Origin: Fibrobacter sp. UWH4
GTDB lineage: Bacteria; Fibrobacterota; Fibrobacteria; Fibrobacterales; Fibrobacteraceae
DNA: 64,000 nt
Direction: 5' to 3'
NCBI RefSeq assembly: GCF_900142475.1
Contig: NZ_FRAY01000007.1
Coordinates: forward strand, 1-64,000
A model generated the notes under the pieces. The model made no database searches. It had not been told where the DNA came from and saw only the letters and a list, made by a program, of their open reading frames with translations. Made by a program: the position numbers and the translations under genes. This document shows, one piece after another, positions 1 to 8,733 of this stretch (its first letter is position 1; every line of letters begins with the position of its first letter).

Positions 1-341
1 CCGTCCCCGTTCCGGAGGGGTCGCAGTTCGCCCTCTTGCAGAAGAAGGCCGAATTGAGTAAATTTACGGAAGAATTTCTTGTAAGCGAGGCTATGAAGAT
101 GAGCGACCGTGAATACGAACTCTACGTGGAAAAGAAGCATGCCCGTGCGGAAGGCCTTGAGGAAGGACGTGCTGAAGGTCGCGAAGAGGGACGTGCGGAG
201 GGCCGCGCTGAAGGTGCCGACGCCAAAGCTCGTGAAATGGCAAAGAAAATGCTTGAAAAGAACAAGCCGATCGAGGAAATCATCGAATTCACCGGTTTGA
301 CCGAATCTGACATTCTCACCATCAAGGCAACGCTTTCCTAA
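1..341 (+). CDS. Rpn family PD-(D/E)XK nuclease/putative transposase, C-terminal part
   Basis: The frame is open from base 3 to a stop at 339-341, so only the last roughly 112 residues lie in the window and the true start is upstream. What is visible is a helical segment (EYELYVEKKHARAEG), a charged repeat of the type GREEGRAEGRAEG, and a short tail ending EFTGLTESDILTIKATLS. This Glu/Gly/Arg repeat followed by an 'I..TGLS...I..L' tail is typical of the C-terminus of Rpn/PDDEXK_2 proteins (recombination-promoting nucleases), which are common in Fibrobacter and Bacteroidota. The catalytic domain is outside the window, so the family call rests on the tail alone. A perfect-stem terminator follows the stop. 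Confidence 0.7.
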   Translation, partial: VPVPEGSQFALLQKKAELSKFTEEFLVSEAMKMSDREYELYVEKKHARAEGLEEGRAEGREEGRAEGRAEGADAKAREMAKKMLEKNKPIEEIIEFTGLTESDILTIKATLS

Positions 342-363
342 AACAAACCCTTAGCAAAATTCT

Positions 364-401
364 AAAACGGGCGACTTTTGTACAGCCGCCCGTTTTCTTT
401 A
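364..401 (+). terminator. rho-independent terminator after the Rpn gene
   Basis: Perfect 10-bp stem AAAACGGGCG (364-373) with CGCCCGTTTT (387-396), a 13-nt loop and a T-rich tail. It lies 23 bases after the stop codon of the upstream gene. Confidence 0.85.
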
Positions 402-454
402 AAATTTTCACTTTTGCTTCAACAAGCTCAGCACAGGCTTGGGAAGCCCATGCT

Positions 455-591
455 TTTCATCTTAGTAGATGAAATGGCATTGAGCCGAGCACCTTTGACG
501 CTCGGCTGATGTCGTTTAGTATATAAACGGACATTTGGCCGCACACCTGCGACGTGCGGCCGATGCTGTTTATTAGTATATAAACAACATC
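455..591. repeat. chain of five consecutive hairpins of two alternating types
   Basis: Stems are 455-462/467-474, 483-490/500-507, 513-518/524-529, 537-544/554-561 and 567-572/581-586. The second and fourth have GC-rich stems with related loops ACCTTTGAC and ACCTGCGAC. The third and fifth are AT-rich and share TTAGTATATAAAC. The array overlaps the last codons and stop of glnN. Confidence 0.8.
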
Positions 592-2693
592 TCCCTATAC
601 TTCGGCAGAGGCCACATTTCGTCGGGCACCACCTTTTCGAGGCCATCGACAACCTTGCGCAATGCGGCCATCGCATCGAGAATGCCTTCGTGCAGGCCGT
701 TCAGACTTTCTTCCATCGTTGCGATGGCGGCACTCAAGTTCTTGACGCCTTCACCCAGAGACTTCACGTAGGCATCGACGCCGGGGAAGCCCTGGTTCAA
801 AGCCATCTCGTTTGTCTTGAGGGCGCTAGAGTAAGCCTCGACGACCTTCGGCAAGATGATGTTTTTGGCCATGTCGCGGCAGACTTCGCCTTCGATGTGG
901 ATGCGCTTGTGGAAATCTTCGACGTTGATTTCGTAGCGGGACTCCATTTCGCGGCGGTTCATGACGCCATACTTTTCGAACAACTGAATATTTTCTTCCT
1001 TGGTCAAAGCCTTGAGGGCTTCCACAGAAGTGCGGATGTTCGGAAGGCCGCGGCGTTCAGCTTCGGCAACCCATTCATCGGTGTAGCCGTTGCCGTTGAA
1101 AATCACGCGCTTGTGTTCCTTCACGATCTTCTGCAAAATCTTTTGCAGGCCCGTGTGGAAGTTCTTTTCGTCGAGCTTTTCGAGCTGTTCCGAAATCATG
1201 TCGAACGCTTCGGCCACGATGGTGTTCAGAACCACGTTCGGTTCGGAGCAGCTCTGGCTACTACCCGGTGCACGGAATTCGAACTTGTTGCCGGTGAAGG
1301 CGAACGGAGAAGTTCTGTTGCGGTCGGTGGCGTCGCGCGGGAGGGCCGGGAGCATGTCGGCACCGATGCGGAGTGCACCGGCTTGCTTGCTTGACTTGGG
1401 CACGCCTTGTTCGATCTGTTCGATGACGTCCATGAGCTGGTCGCCGAGGAACATGGAAACGATTGCCGGAGGAGCTTCGTTTGCACCGAGGCGATGGTCG
1501 TTGCCGGCGCCAGCAGTCGTCATGCGGAGCAAGTCAGCGTGGGTGTCGACAGCGTAAATGATGGCGCAGAGCGTGGTGAGGAACACGGCGTTCTGGTGCG
1601 GGTCCTTACCCGGATTGAGCAAGTTACCCTTACCGTAAGACACGGACCAGTTGTTGTGTTTGCCGGAACCGTTCACGCCAGCGAAAGGCTTTTCGTGGAG
1701 CAAGCAAACGAGACCATTCTTGTCGGCCACATTGCGGAGCACTTCCATGATTTGCATATTGTGGTCGCAAGCGAGGTTCACTTCTTCGAACATCGGGGCC
1801 AGTTCGAACTGGGCAGGCGCAACTTCGTTGTGGCGGGTCTTCGCCGGAATGCCGAGCTTCCAAAGTTCGATTTCCACTTCGTTCATGAAGTTCAGAATGC
1901 GAGCCGGGATGCTACCGAAGTAGTGGTCATCCATCTGTTGGTGCTTCGCGGGTGCGGCACCGAACAGCGTGCGGCCTGCCTGGTACAGGTCCGGGCGTTG
2001 CAGGTAAAAGCGCTTGTCGATCAGGAAGTATTCCTGTTCGGCACCGAGCGTGACCGTCGTCTTCTTGGGACCCGCCTTGAAGCAGGTCATAAGGCGGCGG
2101 GTAGATTTAGAAAGAGCTTGCAAACTGCGCAGAAGCGGAGTCTTCTTGTCGAGCGCTTCACCGGTGTAGCTGCAGAACGCCGTCGGAATGCAGAGCGTAG
2201 CCCCGTTGCCGTGACGCTTGAGGAATGCCGGGCTGGTCGGATCCCAGGCGGTATAGCCGCGGGCTTCAAACGTGGAACGGAGTCCCCCGCTCGGGAAGCT
2301 AGAAGCGTCCGGTTCGCCGACAATCAGGTTCTTGCCGCTAAAGGCCATAATGGCGCGGCAACCGTCAGGTTCAAGGAAGGAGTCATGCTTTTCGGCTGTG
2401 GAACCGGTGAGCGGCTGGAACCAGTGGGTAAAGTGCGTGGCACCGCGGTCCATCGCCCACTTCTTCATGGCGTGGGCCACATCGCCTGCGATACTCGGAT
2501 CGAGGGCGGCACCTTCGTTAATGGTTGCAATCAGCTTTTCGCAGACATCCTTGGGCAAGTATTCGCGCATGGCGTCGATGTTGAACACGTCTTCGCCGTA
2601 GAAATCCACATTCACCGGACCGGCCGGCTTGACGGGCGCGGTAGGGGCCTTTGCGATTTCGTTGATGGTCTTTTTGCGGTAGCTTACGCTCAT
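573..2693 (-). CDS. glnN: type III glutamine synthetase
   Basis: A 706-residue GlnN-type glutamine synthetase, which makes glutamine from glutamate and ammonia with ATP in the cytoplasm. The length fits the type III family (about 700 residues) rather than GSI (about 470). It carries the family signature [12 protein letters not shown] and the preceding [10 protein letters not shown] and VGAEQEYF-like segment ([12 protein letters not shown]). Start chosen at 2693 (MSVSYRKK) because GAGG lies 6-7 bases upstream; a start four codons earlier lacks such a site. The last residues after [13 protein letters not shown] run into a hairpin repeat that supplies the stop codon. It is transcribed away from an enhancer-binding-type regulator gene, with a shared 240-bp intergenic region. 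Confidence 0.95.
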   Translation of the reverse strand: MSVSYRKKTINEIAKAPTAPVKPAGPVNVDFYGEDVFNIDAMREYLPKDVCEKLIATINEGAALDPSIAGDVAHAMKKWAMDRGATHFTHWFQPLTGSTAEKHDSFLEPDGCRAIMAFSGKNLIVGEPDASSFPSGGLRSTFEARGYTAWDPTSPAFLKRHGNGATLCIPTAFCSYTGEALDKKTPLLRSLQALSKSTRRLMTCFKAGPKKTTVTLGAEQEYFLIDKRFYLQRPDLYQAGRTLFGAAPAKHQQMDDHYFGSIPARILNFMNEVEIELWKLGIPAKTRHNEVAPAQFELAPMFEEVNLACDHNMQIMEVLRNVADKNGLVCLLHEKPFAGVNGSGKHNNWSVSYGKGNLLNPGKDPHQNAVFLTTLCAIIYAVDTHADLLRMTTAGAGNDHRLGANEAPPAIVSMFLGDQLMDVIEQIEQGVPKSSKQAGALRIGADMLPALPRDATDRNRTSPFAFTGNKFEFRAPGSSQSCSEPNVVLNTIVAEAFDMISEQLEKLDEKNFHTGLQKILQKIVKEHKRVIFNGNGYTDEWVAEAERRGLPNIRTSVEALKALTKEENIQLFEKYGVMNRREMESRYEINVEDFHKRIHIEGEVCRDMAKNIILPKVVEAYSSALKTNEMALNQGFPGVDAYVKSLGEGVKNLSAAIATMEESLNGLHEGILDAMAALRKVVDGLEKVVPDEMWPLPKYREMLFIY

Positions 2694-2812
2694 TTTGAAC
2701 CTCATTTTTTATGCATTGTCATCGCGCACTTGTTGCGCAATCACCGTTTTCGGAAGAAATTAGGAATAAAAACTGGGGTTGGCACCCAAAATTTACAGGT
2801 TTTGAAACAAAA

Positions 2813-2863
2813 TGTTTTACAATATTGTATAATTAAGGTATATTATTACATTATTGTAAAACA
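2813..2863. promoter_or_regulatory. long inverted repeat, likely operator, between glnN and the regulator
   Basis: Perfect 12-bp arms TGTTTTACAATA (2813-2824) and TATTGTAAAACA (2852-2863). The left arm continues into a smaller palindrome ACAATATTGT (2819-2828). It sits 14 bases upstream of an ATG at 2877 and 72 bases upstream of the TTG at 2935, in an AT-rich stretch suited to a promoter. Confidence 0.6.
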
Positions 2864-2888
2864 AGTAAGGCGTTGTATGAGCAAAGGG

Positions 2889-2931
2889 AGATCCTTCGAC
2901 TCCGAGGCTACGCCTCTACGCTCAGGATGAC
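2889..2931. repeat. dispersed repeat (GATCC...GTCAT family) at the regulator start
   Basis: A unit beginning GATCCTTCGACTCCGAGG and ending CTACGCTCAGGATGAC, with inverted ends (ATCCT/AGGAT). Related ends occur at 46152-46191 and 55672-55705. Its last bases AGGATGACAAA lie in Shine-Dalgarno position for the TTG start at 2935. Confidence 0.7.
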
Positions 2932-2934
2932 AAA

Positions 2935-3978
2935 TTGAACGATGCTGAAGAAATAGAGAAGCTGAAAGCGGAGATCCGCGAGCTACGCGACATTATCGAC
3001 GAAAAGCCCGGCAAAATGGTCGGCAACAGCGGCGAAATGCGCGAGGTCTACAAGCAAATTAAGAAGTGCGCCAAGAACGACGCACAGGTGCTTATCTACG
3101 GCAACGACGGCACGGGCAAGGAACTCACGGCCCACACCATCGCAGAACTTTCCGCGCGCAAGGAACACCCCTTTGTCGTGATGGGCTGCGCAAACTTGAG
3201 CGAAGGCTTCGGCAACCCCGCAAATACTTTCGAAAGTGAACTCTTTGGCTACGAACGCGGGGCCTTCATCGGCGCAAGCAGCCGACACCTGGGCAAAGCC
3301 GAAATTGCAAATGGCGGCACACTCTTTCTGGACGACGTCTCGGCACTCAGCCCGAAAAGCCAGGAGATTCTGCTGCGGTTCATGCAAGACCAAAGCTTTT
3401 ACCGCCAAGGAGGCAACATCCACCTGCATAGCGACGTGCGCCTGATTGCCGCATCGAGCAAGAATCTCGAAGATATGATGCTGCAGAAGCTTTTCCGCGA
3501 AGACTTATTCTACCGCCTGAACATCGTGCAGATAACGCTCCCCGACTTGGCGCAGCGCAAAAGCGACATTCTACTTTTGGCAGAACATTTTATTTCGCAA
3601 GTGAATCTCAAGTACGGCACGCATGTGGTGCGACTCTCGACGCCCGCGATCAACATGCTCATGAGTTACCATTGGCCAGGCAACGTGCAAGAGCTCGAGA
3701 ACTGCATCGAGCGCGCAGCCCTCGCCACCAGCGACGACTGCATCCATTCGCACAACCTGCCGCCCACCTTGCAGACCGACGAATCGGCCCGCAAGCCCAT
3801 GCTCCCGAACAAGATTGCGCCGCTCTCGACTCTCATGGACACCTACGAAAAAGAAATCCTGAGCGAGGCCTTAAAAAGAAACGGCGGCAACATGTCTGCT
3901 GCCGCACGCGATTTAAGTATTTCGCCGAGAGTCATGCACTACAAGGTGCACCGATTGAACATTTCTATCACCGAGTAA
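2935..3978 (+). CDS. AAA+ enhancer-binding-type transcriptional regulator, atypical GAFTGA and Walker B
   Basis: A 347-residue protein with a short helical N-terminus (1-25), an AAA+ domain (about 29-260) and a C-terminal Fis-type helix-turn-helix (about 300-345, GGNMSAAARDLSISPRVMHY). Walker A is GNDGTGKE (56-63) and the arginine-finger region FREDLFYRLN is present. Two hallmark positions differ from NtrC-like activators: the sigma-54 contact loop reads GAFIGA (109-114) instead of GAFTGA, and Walker B reads FLDD (131-134) instead of FLDE. It has no receiver or GAF domain. The in-frame start is TTG, with AGGA supplied by a dispersed repeat. An ATG at 2877 is out of frame with the body, so the repeat may have displaced the original start. 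Its position opposite glnN suggests, but does not prove, a link to nitrogen control. Confidence 0.85.
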   Translation: MNDAEEIEKLKAEIRELRDIIDEKPGKMVGNSGEMREVYKQIKKCAKNDAQVLIYGNDGTGKELTAHTIAELSARKEHPFVVMGCANLSEGFGNPANTFESELFGYERGAFIGASSRHLGKAEIANGGTLFLDDVSALSPKSQEILLRFMQDQSFYRQGGNIHLHSDVRLIAASSKNLEDMMLQKLFREDLFYRLNIVQITLPDLAQRKSDILLLAEHFISQVNLKYGTHVVRLSTPAINMLMSYHWPGNVQELENCIERAALATSDDCIHSHNLPPTLQTDESARKPMLPNKIAPLSTLMDTYEKEILSEALKRNGGNMSAAARDLSISPRVMHYKVHRLNISITE

Positions 3979-4092
3979 TGTTCCGTCAGGATCTTTCCCA
4001 TTCGGGGACCACGCGCACTAAGTCAACAAAAGCATATAAGGCGAACGCCGCGACGGAATGTTTACATTCTGGCATGGTTGAGCCGAAATTGC

Positions 4093-4109
4093 GGACGCCA
4101 AAGGCGTCC
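4093..4109. repeat. strong intergenic hairpin
   Basis: GGACGCC (4093-4099), loop AAA, GGCGTCC (4103-4109), with no T-run on either side. The 214-bp gap between the convergent genes (3979-4192) holds this and a second hairpin. No further gene is seen. Confidence 0.6.
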
Positions 4110-4163
4110 ACTTGCCAAGTGCTGTCCGCCGTCACCACTTCATGGCCCCGGAAGACTTGAAAA

Positions 4164-4185
4164 GGCAGAGGCCGTTAATGACGGC
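4164..4185 (-). terminator. possible terminator after the InlB-repeat protein
   Basis: Stem GCCGT (4171-4175) with ACGGC (4181-4185), followed on the minus strand by CTCTGCCTTTTC. The stem is short and the T-run weak. Confidence 0.4.
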
Positions 4186-4192
4186 GCAACCG

Positions 4193-6286
4193 CTACTTCA
4201 CATTCACCTGAGCAGCGTCCTTGCCCACGCGAACCGTATAGCTGCCGGATTCGGGAACTTCCACACGCTGAGACCCATTCGAAATGACGCCGCGTTTCAC
4301 GACACGACCATTCACATCGAGAACCATCAAGCGAGCGCCAAGCTTAGCCTCTTCGATAGTAAATCCGCGAGCACTCGCATACACATTGAAACGGGTTCCA
4401 ACTTCTTTGAAGGTTGCCGTATACACGCCATCCCTCAGCACCCATTTGTCAAAGGCGAAAGTTACCTTGCCCTTGGTGTAGTTCGCCGGAATTACATCGT
4501 CAAGCGCACGGGCAATCGTCACATCGGCACGGTCTGTATAGATGACCTCAATTTCACCCTTAATACCGTTGGCATCGTAGCGAACCGTCTTCTGGAACAG
4601 CGGATACAGACTCTTGTTGCCATAATCCGTTTCGCGCATCGCTCTCACGCGGTCGCCGCGGCCCTTGGCCTTTGTATACCAGCCTTTGAATACCCAAGTC
4701 GTATCCGCCTCCATAACGGCAACAGGCAATTTCGTCACCTCACCATATTTATATCCCGCAAAATCCTCAACCAATTCAGCACCTGCAGGCAAATGGAAGT
4801 TTATCTTGAACAAAAGGTTCCCGACCTTCACAAATAGCGGTTCGTAAACGCCCGTCTCGGCATTTAGAACAAACTTTGCAAATTCGTATTCATACAGAGA
4901 ATCGGCAGCCTTGGTCGGAAGCGGAATGACGGGATCATGACTTGCAAAGGCATCCTTGATCAGCTTCTGCAGTTCTTCATCCGTCTTAAACTTGGAATCC
5001 TTAATGTTAATATGAATGGTATCCTTCGCTCCGGTTCCATAAGCAACGACAATTTCTTTCGGTCGCGCCGTTTCTTCAAAGAACGGTTCGTACACGGCTA
5101 GCGAATCAGACACCCATTTCAAGGAATACAGAACCCTGTCCGTATTGTCCTTAGTCGGCAAGTCAATCGCAGGCTCATGAGACAGCAAAGCCTCACTAAT
5201 GGCATTGCTCACCAACGAATCCGATTCTACGTCGCCCACATTCACCCACAAGGTATCCTTGTCTTCAGATCCATAATGGACCTTAACAAGTTTAGACCAA
5301 TACGGATACAGCATCAAGTCCGCATCGTTTCCATACTTGCCACCAAATTCATATTCCTTAGCTCCCCCTTCGGTTAAGGCCCATCCATCGTGAAGGAAAC
5401 TGACCCTGTAATTTTCGTTATAGTAGGAATACTTGTCCGAGGAAAGCACTAACGTATCGCCATGGGTTTTGTAATCAATTTCCACAGAACCCATGCCACG
5501 AGCACCTGCGGAATAAATCACTTCGTACTGTTTCGGAGTCCATTTCGCATACAAAGTAACCGCACCGAATGAACCTGCTGAAATCTGGGTTGCCAACTGG
5601 GTATATTCGGCATCGTAATACCAACCGTCGAACAGGTAGCCGTTTCTTTCCTTCGCAGAGTCCAGAACGATCGTTTCGCTTTCAATCGTATAATTGCCGG
5701 GATTCGACTCGCTGTTTTCGCCACCGTCCATCTTGTAGGTGATGGCGTAGGATTCCAGATTCCACTTGGCGTACAAGGTAATGTCTTTCGTAATAGCTGT
5801 TTCAAAGTCAAAAGCGTTCTGGCAAGCGGCTTCGGTAAACCATCCTCCAAAGGTATAACCGTTCGCAGTCGGTTCCGGCTTTACCGCCTTGCCGTTCTTT
5901 TTAATCTGCTGGGACTGCAATTCCGCGCCTTTTCCCTGTTCATCAAAAGCAACGGTATAGGTCGCATTGGTCGACCAAACGGCATAATAAGTCAAGCCCT
6001 CATCAGCAACGCCCAACTGAGCCAAAGGTTCCGTTGCCGTCTTGGTTTTTGCCCACCCCGTAAAATAGTACATATCGCTAGAAGCATCAATATAAGCAGC
6101 CGGAGCGGCAACCGCAACGATTGAGTCTCCCAAGCCTATTTTCTTCACGACAACGGTCGAATTCACATCGTTGTTATAGTCGAAGGAAACTTCGACTGCC
6201 TTTTTCCAAACCGCATAAACCGTACCTTGACCATAAACCGTATCGATAACGTTTGATGTCACCGGAGCTGTCGCGGCTGGATCCAA
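4193..6286 (-). CDS. C-terminal half of a secreted InlB/Listeria-Bacteroides repeat protein (downstream of a frameshift)
   Basis: About 697 residues made of repeated units of the Listeria-Bacteroides (Flg_new/InlB B) type. Each ends like GGWFTEAACQ...ITLYAKWN or DGWYYDAEYT...VTLYAKWT, and later units diverge. The C-terminus (LMVLDVNGRVVKRG...GSYTVRVGKDAAQVNVK) resembles type IX secretion sorting modules. There is no signal peptide because this is not a real N-terminus. The nominal TTG at 6286 falls inside a motif (FWGWS) split by the frame change. Reading in the upstream frame joins it to the 6259-7482 gene, making one protein of about 1,096 residues. I therefore regard it as the 3' part of a broken or misread gene. 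Such repeats usually occur on surface proteins; the ligand is unknown. Confidence 0.75.
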   Translation of the reverse strand: MDPAATAPVTSNVIDTVYGQGTVYAVWKKAVEVSFDYNNDVNSTVVVKKIGLGDSIVAVAAPAAYIDASSDMYYFTGWAKTKTATEPLAQLGVADEGLTYYAVWSTNATYTVAFDEQGKGAELQSQQIKKNGKAVKPEPTANGYTFGGWFTEAACQNAFDFETAITKDITLYAKWNLESYAITYKMDGGENSESNPGNYTIESETIVLDSAKERNGYLFDGWYYDAEYTQLATQISAGSFGAVTLYAKWTPKQYEVIYSAGARGMGSVEIDYKTHGDTLVLSSDKYSYYNENYRVSFLHDGWALTEGGAKEYEFGGKYGNDADLMLYPYWSKLVKVHYGSEDKDTLWVNVGDVESDSLVSNAISEALLSHEPAIDLPTKDNTDRVLYSLKWVSDSLAVYEPFFEETARPKEIVVAYGTGAKDTIHINIKDSKFKTDEELQKLIKDAFASHDPVIPLPTKAADSLYEYEFAKFVLNAETGVYEPLFVKVGNLLFKINFHLPAGAELVEDFAGYKYGEVTKLPVAVMEADTTWVFKGWYTKAKGRGDRVRAMRETDYGNKSLYPLFQKTVRYDANGIKGEIEVIYTDRADVTIARALDDVIPANYTKGKVTFAFDKWVLRDGVYTATFKEVGTRFNVYASARGFTIEEAKLGARLMVLDVNGRVVKRGVISNGSQRVEVPESGSYTVRVGKDAAQVNVK

Positions 6287-7482
6287 GGACCATCCCCAAA
6301 AATGCTGTCGCCCTCATAAATCGGAGTCGTAATTTCGGCACTTGTCACCAACTCACCAAAACGAAGGTACTTGACCGTTTTTGCACCTTCCGGGAATTTA
6401 CCGCCATTAGCATTGAACTTAATCGTGAAAATGGTTTCATTCTTGTCGTTTTTCGAAACACCCTGGTTGGTAATGTGGTTACCCGTAGACCACACACCCT
6501 CTTTAGAGCAGCTCGAACCATCCCATTCGCCTTCGTTCAAGATACAGGCAATTTGATTCTCATTTAGAACAGATGCAGAAAAAACTCCGTCTGAAGATCC
6601 CAGAGCGACGCCCTTATCCACATCGTTCTCGTCATAATAGGAGTTCTTTACAAGCGTCGTATTTCCTTCGTAACGGAAACCGATTACGCCTCCATCTCGG
6701 GCAATGGAATCGTTGATAAACTTACCACCATCATAAACGCACGATTCTATTTTGACATCGTTCTTTGCCTGACCGATGATACCTCCCACATAGGCTTCGC
6801 TTCCTGATATCTGAATCGAGATGATACTTAGGTTGTTCTTAATGGTTCCCGCATCTGCGTTGCCGACAATGCCGCCGACAGCCTGGCCCTTACCGCTGTT
6901 ATAGATAATACCCGATGCATAGCAGCCTTCGACCGTTCCTGTCTTCTGCCAGGCGACAACAGTACCCACACTGATTTTATTGTTATCCCCTTTAAGAATC
7001 GATCCAATATCGGTCGTGGCCTTGATGTATACGCTGTCTAGAACCACATCTTTTACGGTTCCACCATTTAAGGCTGCAATAAAGGCAATATTCTGTCCAT
7101 AATCTCTATTAATACTAGAAATATGGTCACTGCTAATGTTCAAATTCCTGATAACCACGTGGTTACCGTCAAATGTACCTTTATAGTTTCTATCGCCTTT
7201 ACCGGCGGCAATAGGAACAAAGGGCTTGTGGTTCATGTCAATATAGTTCGCCACCACTTTGGCATTCAATCCCACGCTGCCATTCAATGAATTCACGGTA
7301 TCCGAAAACCACGCCAGGTTGGCCGCCGATTCAATCAGGAAAAAGTCCTTGCCATCGATTTTTTCCTTTTTGGCAGGAGTCTTGGTTACACCATCCCAAA
7401 CATCTGCCCACGCAGACTGAAAACCCAATAAAAGGACAAGCAGGGAAAGCATTCTAACGAGAGAAATCTTGCCGGTTTTCAT
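6259..7482 (-). CDS. N-terminal half of a secreted GLUG-like beta-helix/InlB-repeat protein (upstream of a frameshift)
   Basis: 407 residues as read. A signal peptide (MKTGKISLVRMLSLLVLLLG...AWA) is followed by a region rich in short beta-helix turns of the GLUG type (for example GGIVGNADAGTIKNNL, GGIIGQAKNDVKIESC). It then enters the first InlB-type repeat (TIKFNANGGKFPEGAKTV) and ends abruptly with GPWIQPRQLR. Just before that end, a run of five T and four G on the coding strand appears to lack one T. Restoring it gives DSIFWGWSLDPAATAPV and joins this frame to 4193-6286. The product should be exported and surface-located. It is transcribed divergently from the outer-membrane protein gene at 7668; the gap contains long T runs but no clear operator. 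Confidence 0.8.
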   Translation of the reverse strand: MKTGKISLVRMLSLLVLLLGFQSAWADVWDGVTKTPAKKEKIDGKDFFLIESAANLAWFSDTVNSLNGSVGLNAKVVANYIDMNHKPFVPIAAGKGDRNYKGTFDGNHVVIRNLNISSDHISSINRDYGQNIAFIAALNGGTVKDVVLDSVYIKATTDIGSILKGDNNKISVGTVVAWQKTGTVEGCYASGIIYNSGKGQAVGGIVGNADAGTIKNNLSIISIQISGSEAYVGGIIGQAKNDVKIESCVYDGGKFINDSIARDGGVIGFRYEGNTTLVKNSYYDENDVDKGVALGSSDGVFSASVLNENQIACILNEGEWDGSSCSKEGVWSTGNHITNQGVSKNDKNETIFTIKFNANGGKFPEGAKTVKYLRFGELVTSAEITTPIYEGDSIFGDGPWIQPRQLR

Positions 7483-7667
7483 AATTATCCTCTTGCACTC
7501 ATTTTTCCGTTCAACAAAAACAAGGAAGACTCAAAATCTCCTTCTTCGCATAAAACTAACTATTTTTTTACATAAAGTTCATTTTTTTTAATTTTTTTTT
7601 GCGCAAGACCTATTTTTTACTTATTTTTTGTAATTGGAACTCTTTTACAGGAGTTGGGTAAACGATT

Positions 7668-8720
7668 ATGAGCATTTTTCGCAAGATTTTGACAACCTGC
7701 AGTCTGTTCGCGGTCATCGGTTTTGCACAGGAAGCCGCACCGGAGTCTGCGCCGACACCCCAGGATTCGGCCGCCACGGAAGCCGCCGATTGGGATTCCA
7801 CCCCGACAACGGTCGACCCGAACGCCACAGCCACCCCCGCACCAAGCGATTCCACTGAAGCGAAACGGCCCGCCGACACAACCGCCGTTGCCGACAGCGC
7901 CGCTACCGATAGCGTGCAAGTTGCCGATTCTACAGCAACCGAAGCTGATACGGCCAAGGTCAAGCCCCGCAATAAGATTACTTATGCCGAATATCAGGCG
8001 AAAGTCAAGGCATCCGCCAAGAAACGCTCCAGGACGCTTCACCACGGTCTGACCGTCATGGACGCCAACTTCCAGGATAAGAGATACGGTCACATGGAAG
8101 AAGACGCCGTATGGGGTTCCGGAGTCGGCCTTTACTATTTCTACCGCCGCTACTTCGGCCACTATCTCGGTTTCCAGGGAAGGCTCGGTGCCAACTACCG
8201 CTATTCCCGCTGGAATTTCGACAAAGATCATATTAAAGGGAAAACTTCTGACGGCACGCCCTACGAAACAGTCCACAACGTAGACCGTAAGTACCACAAC
8301 TTTGCCGCCGACCTTCCGCTCACCCTGAAACTGGGGCACCATATCAAGCAGACGACAGCATTTATCTTCTTGAGTGCGACAGTCGACATCACCAAGCCTA
8401 TCTACGAAATGGTCGATACCGAAAACCGCCTGTACCTTGAATCGTTCGGCGACGCCTCTGCAGAGGAACTGGAAAGAATCACCAAGTACGGCGACAACCC
8501 GTTTCCCCTGTACGAAAGCCACCAGACCAACAAGAGTTTCGGCATCAAGGACTGGGAAACCAGCGCATGGCTCGGAGCAGGTATCGAAAGCAGGCTCATT
8601 TCGGTGGAATTCCAGGTTTACGGTATCGGTGGCGCGACGAGCGACAACCACAGGTACCATCACTTAGGTCACGACTCCAACTTCTCTTGGCGTCTGCTCC
8701 TCGACTTCAGCATCAGGTAA
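7668..8720 (+). CDS. outer-membrane beta-barrel protein with a low-complexity N-terminus
   Basis: 350 residues. It has a signal peptide (MSIFRKILTTCSLFAVIGFA), then a 75-residue Ala/Pro/Ser/Thr/Asp-rich stretch (about 20-95), then a domain of about 240 residues with alternating aromatic/hydrophobic strands (GVGLYYFYRRYFGHYLGFQG, ITKPIYEMVDTENRLYLESF). It ends in a strand with WRLLLDFSIR. This is the pattern of a small beta-barrel outer-membrane protein; I cannot name the family or a substrate. AGGAG lies about 14 bases upstream of the ATG, which is far for a Shine-Dalgarno site, so translation may be weak. A lipoprotein gene follows 13 bases later, probably in the same operon. Confidence 0.8.
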   Translation: MSIFRKILTTCSLFAVIGFAQEAAPESAPTPQDSAATEAADWDSTPTTVDPNATATPAPSDSTEAKRPADTTAVADSAATDSVQVADSTATEADTAKVKPRNKITYAEYQAKVKASAKKRSRTLHHGLTVMDANFQDKRYGHMEEDAVWGSGVGLYYFYRRYFGHYLGFQGRLGANYRYSRWNFDKDHIKGKTSDGTPYETVHNVDRKYHNFAADLPLTLKLGHHIKQTTAFIFLSATVDITKPIYEMVDTENRLYLESFGDASAEELERITKYGDNPFPLYESHQTNKSFGIKDWETSAWLGAGIESRLISVEFQVYGIGGATSDNHRYHHLGHDSNFSWRLLLDFSIR

Positions 8721-8733
8721 TCGGAGTATTTTT

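Noticed and set aside
455-591. CRISPR-like array
   Set aside because: Units are hairpins with differing stems and no identical direct repeats separated by unique spacers; no cas gene is near.
428-676. 82-residue minus-strand open frame over the glnN 3' end
   Set aside because: Encoded by the hairpin array and the end of glnN; a by-product of the repeats.
2776-2798. Sigma-54 promoter (TGGCAC) between glnN and the regulator
   Set aside because: The -12 GC element is absent at the required spacing.
690-2930. Long plus-strand open frames (234 and 507 residues) opposite glnN
   Set aside because: They mirror the coding bias of glnN, lack family features and ribosome sites, and cross the glnN promoter region.
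7555-7610. Long T runs upstream of the outer-membrane protein gene as a terminator or phase-variable tract
   Set aside because: No stem precedes them and they lie in a divergent promoter region; ordinary AT-rich promoter sequence is simpler.
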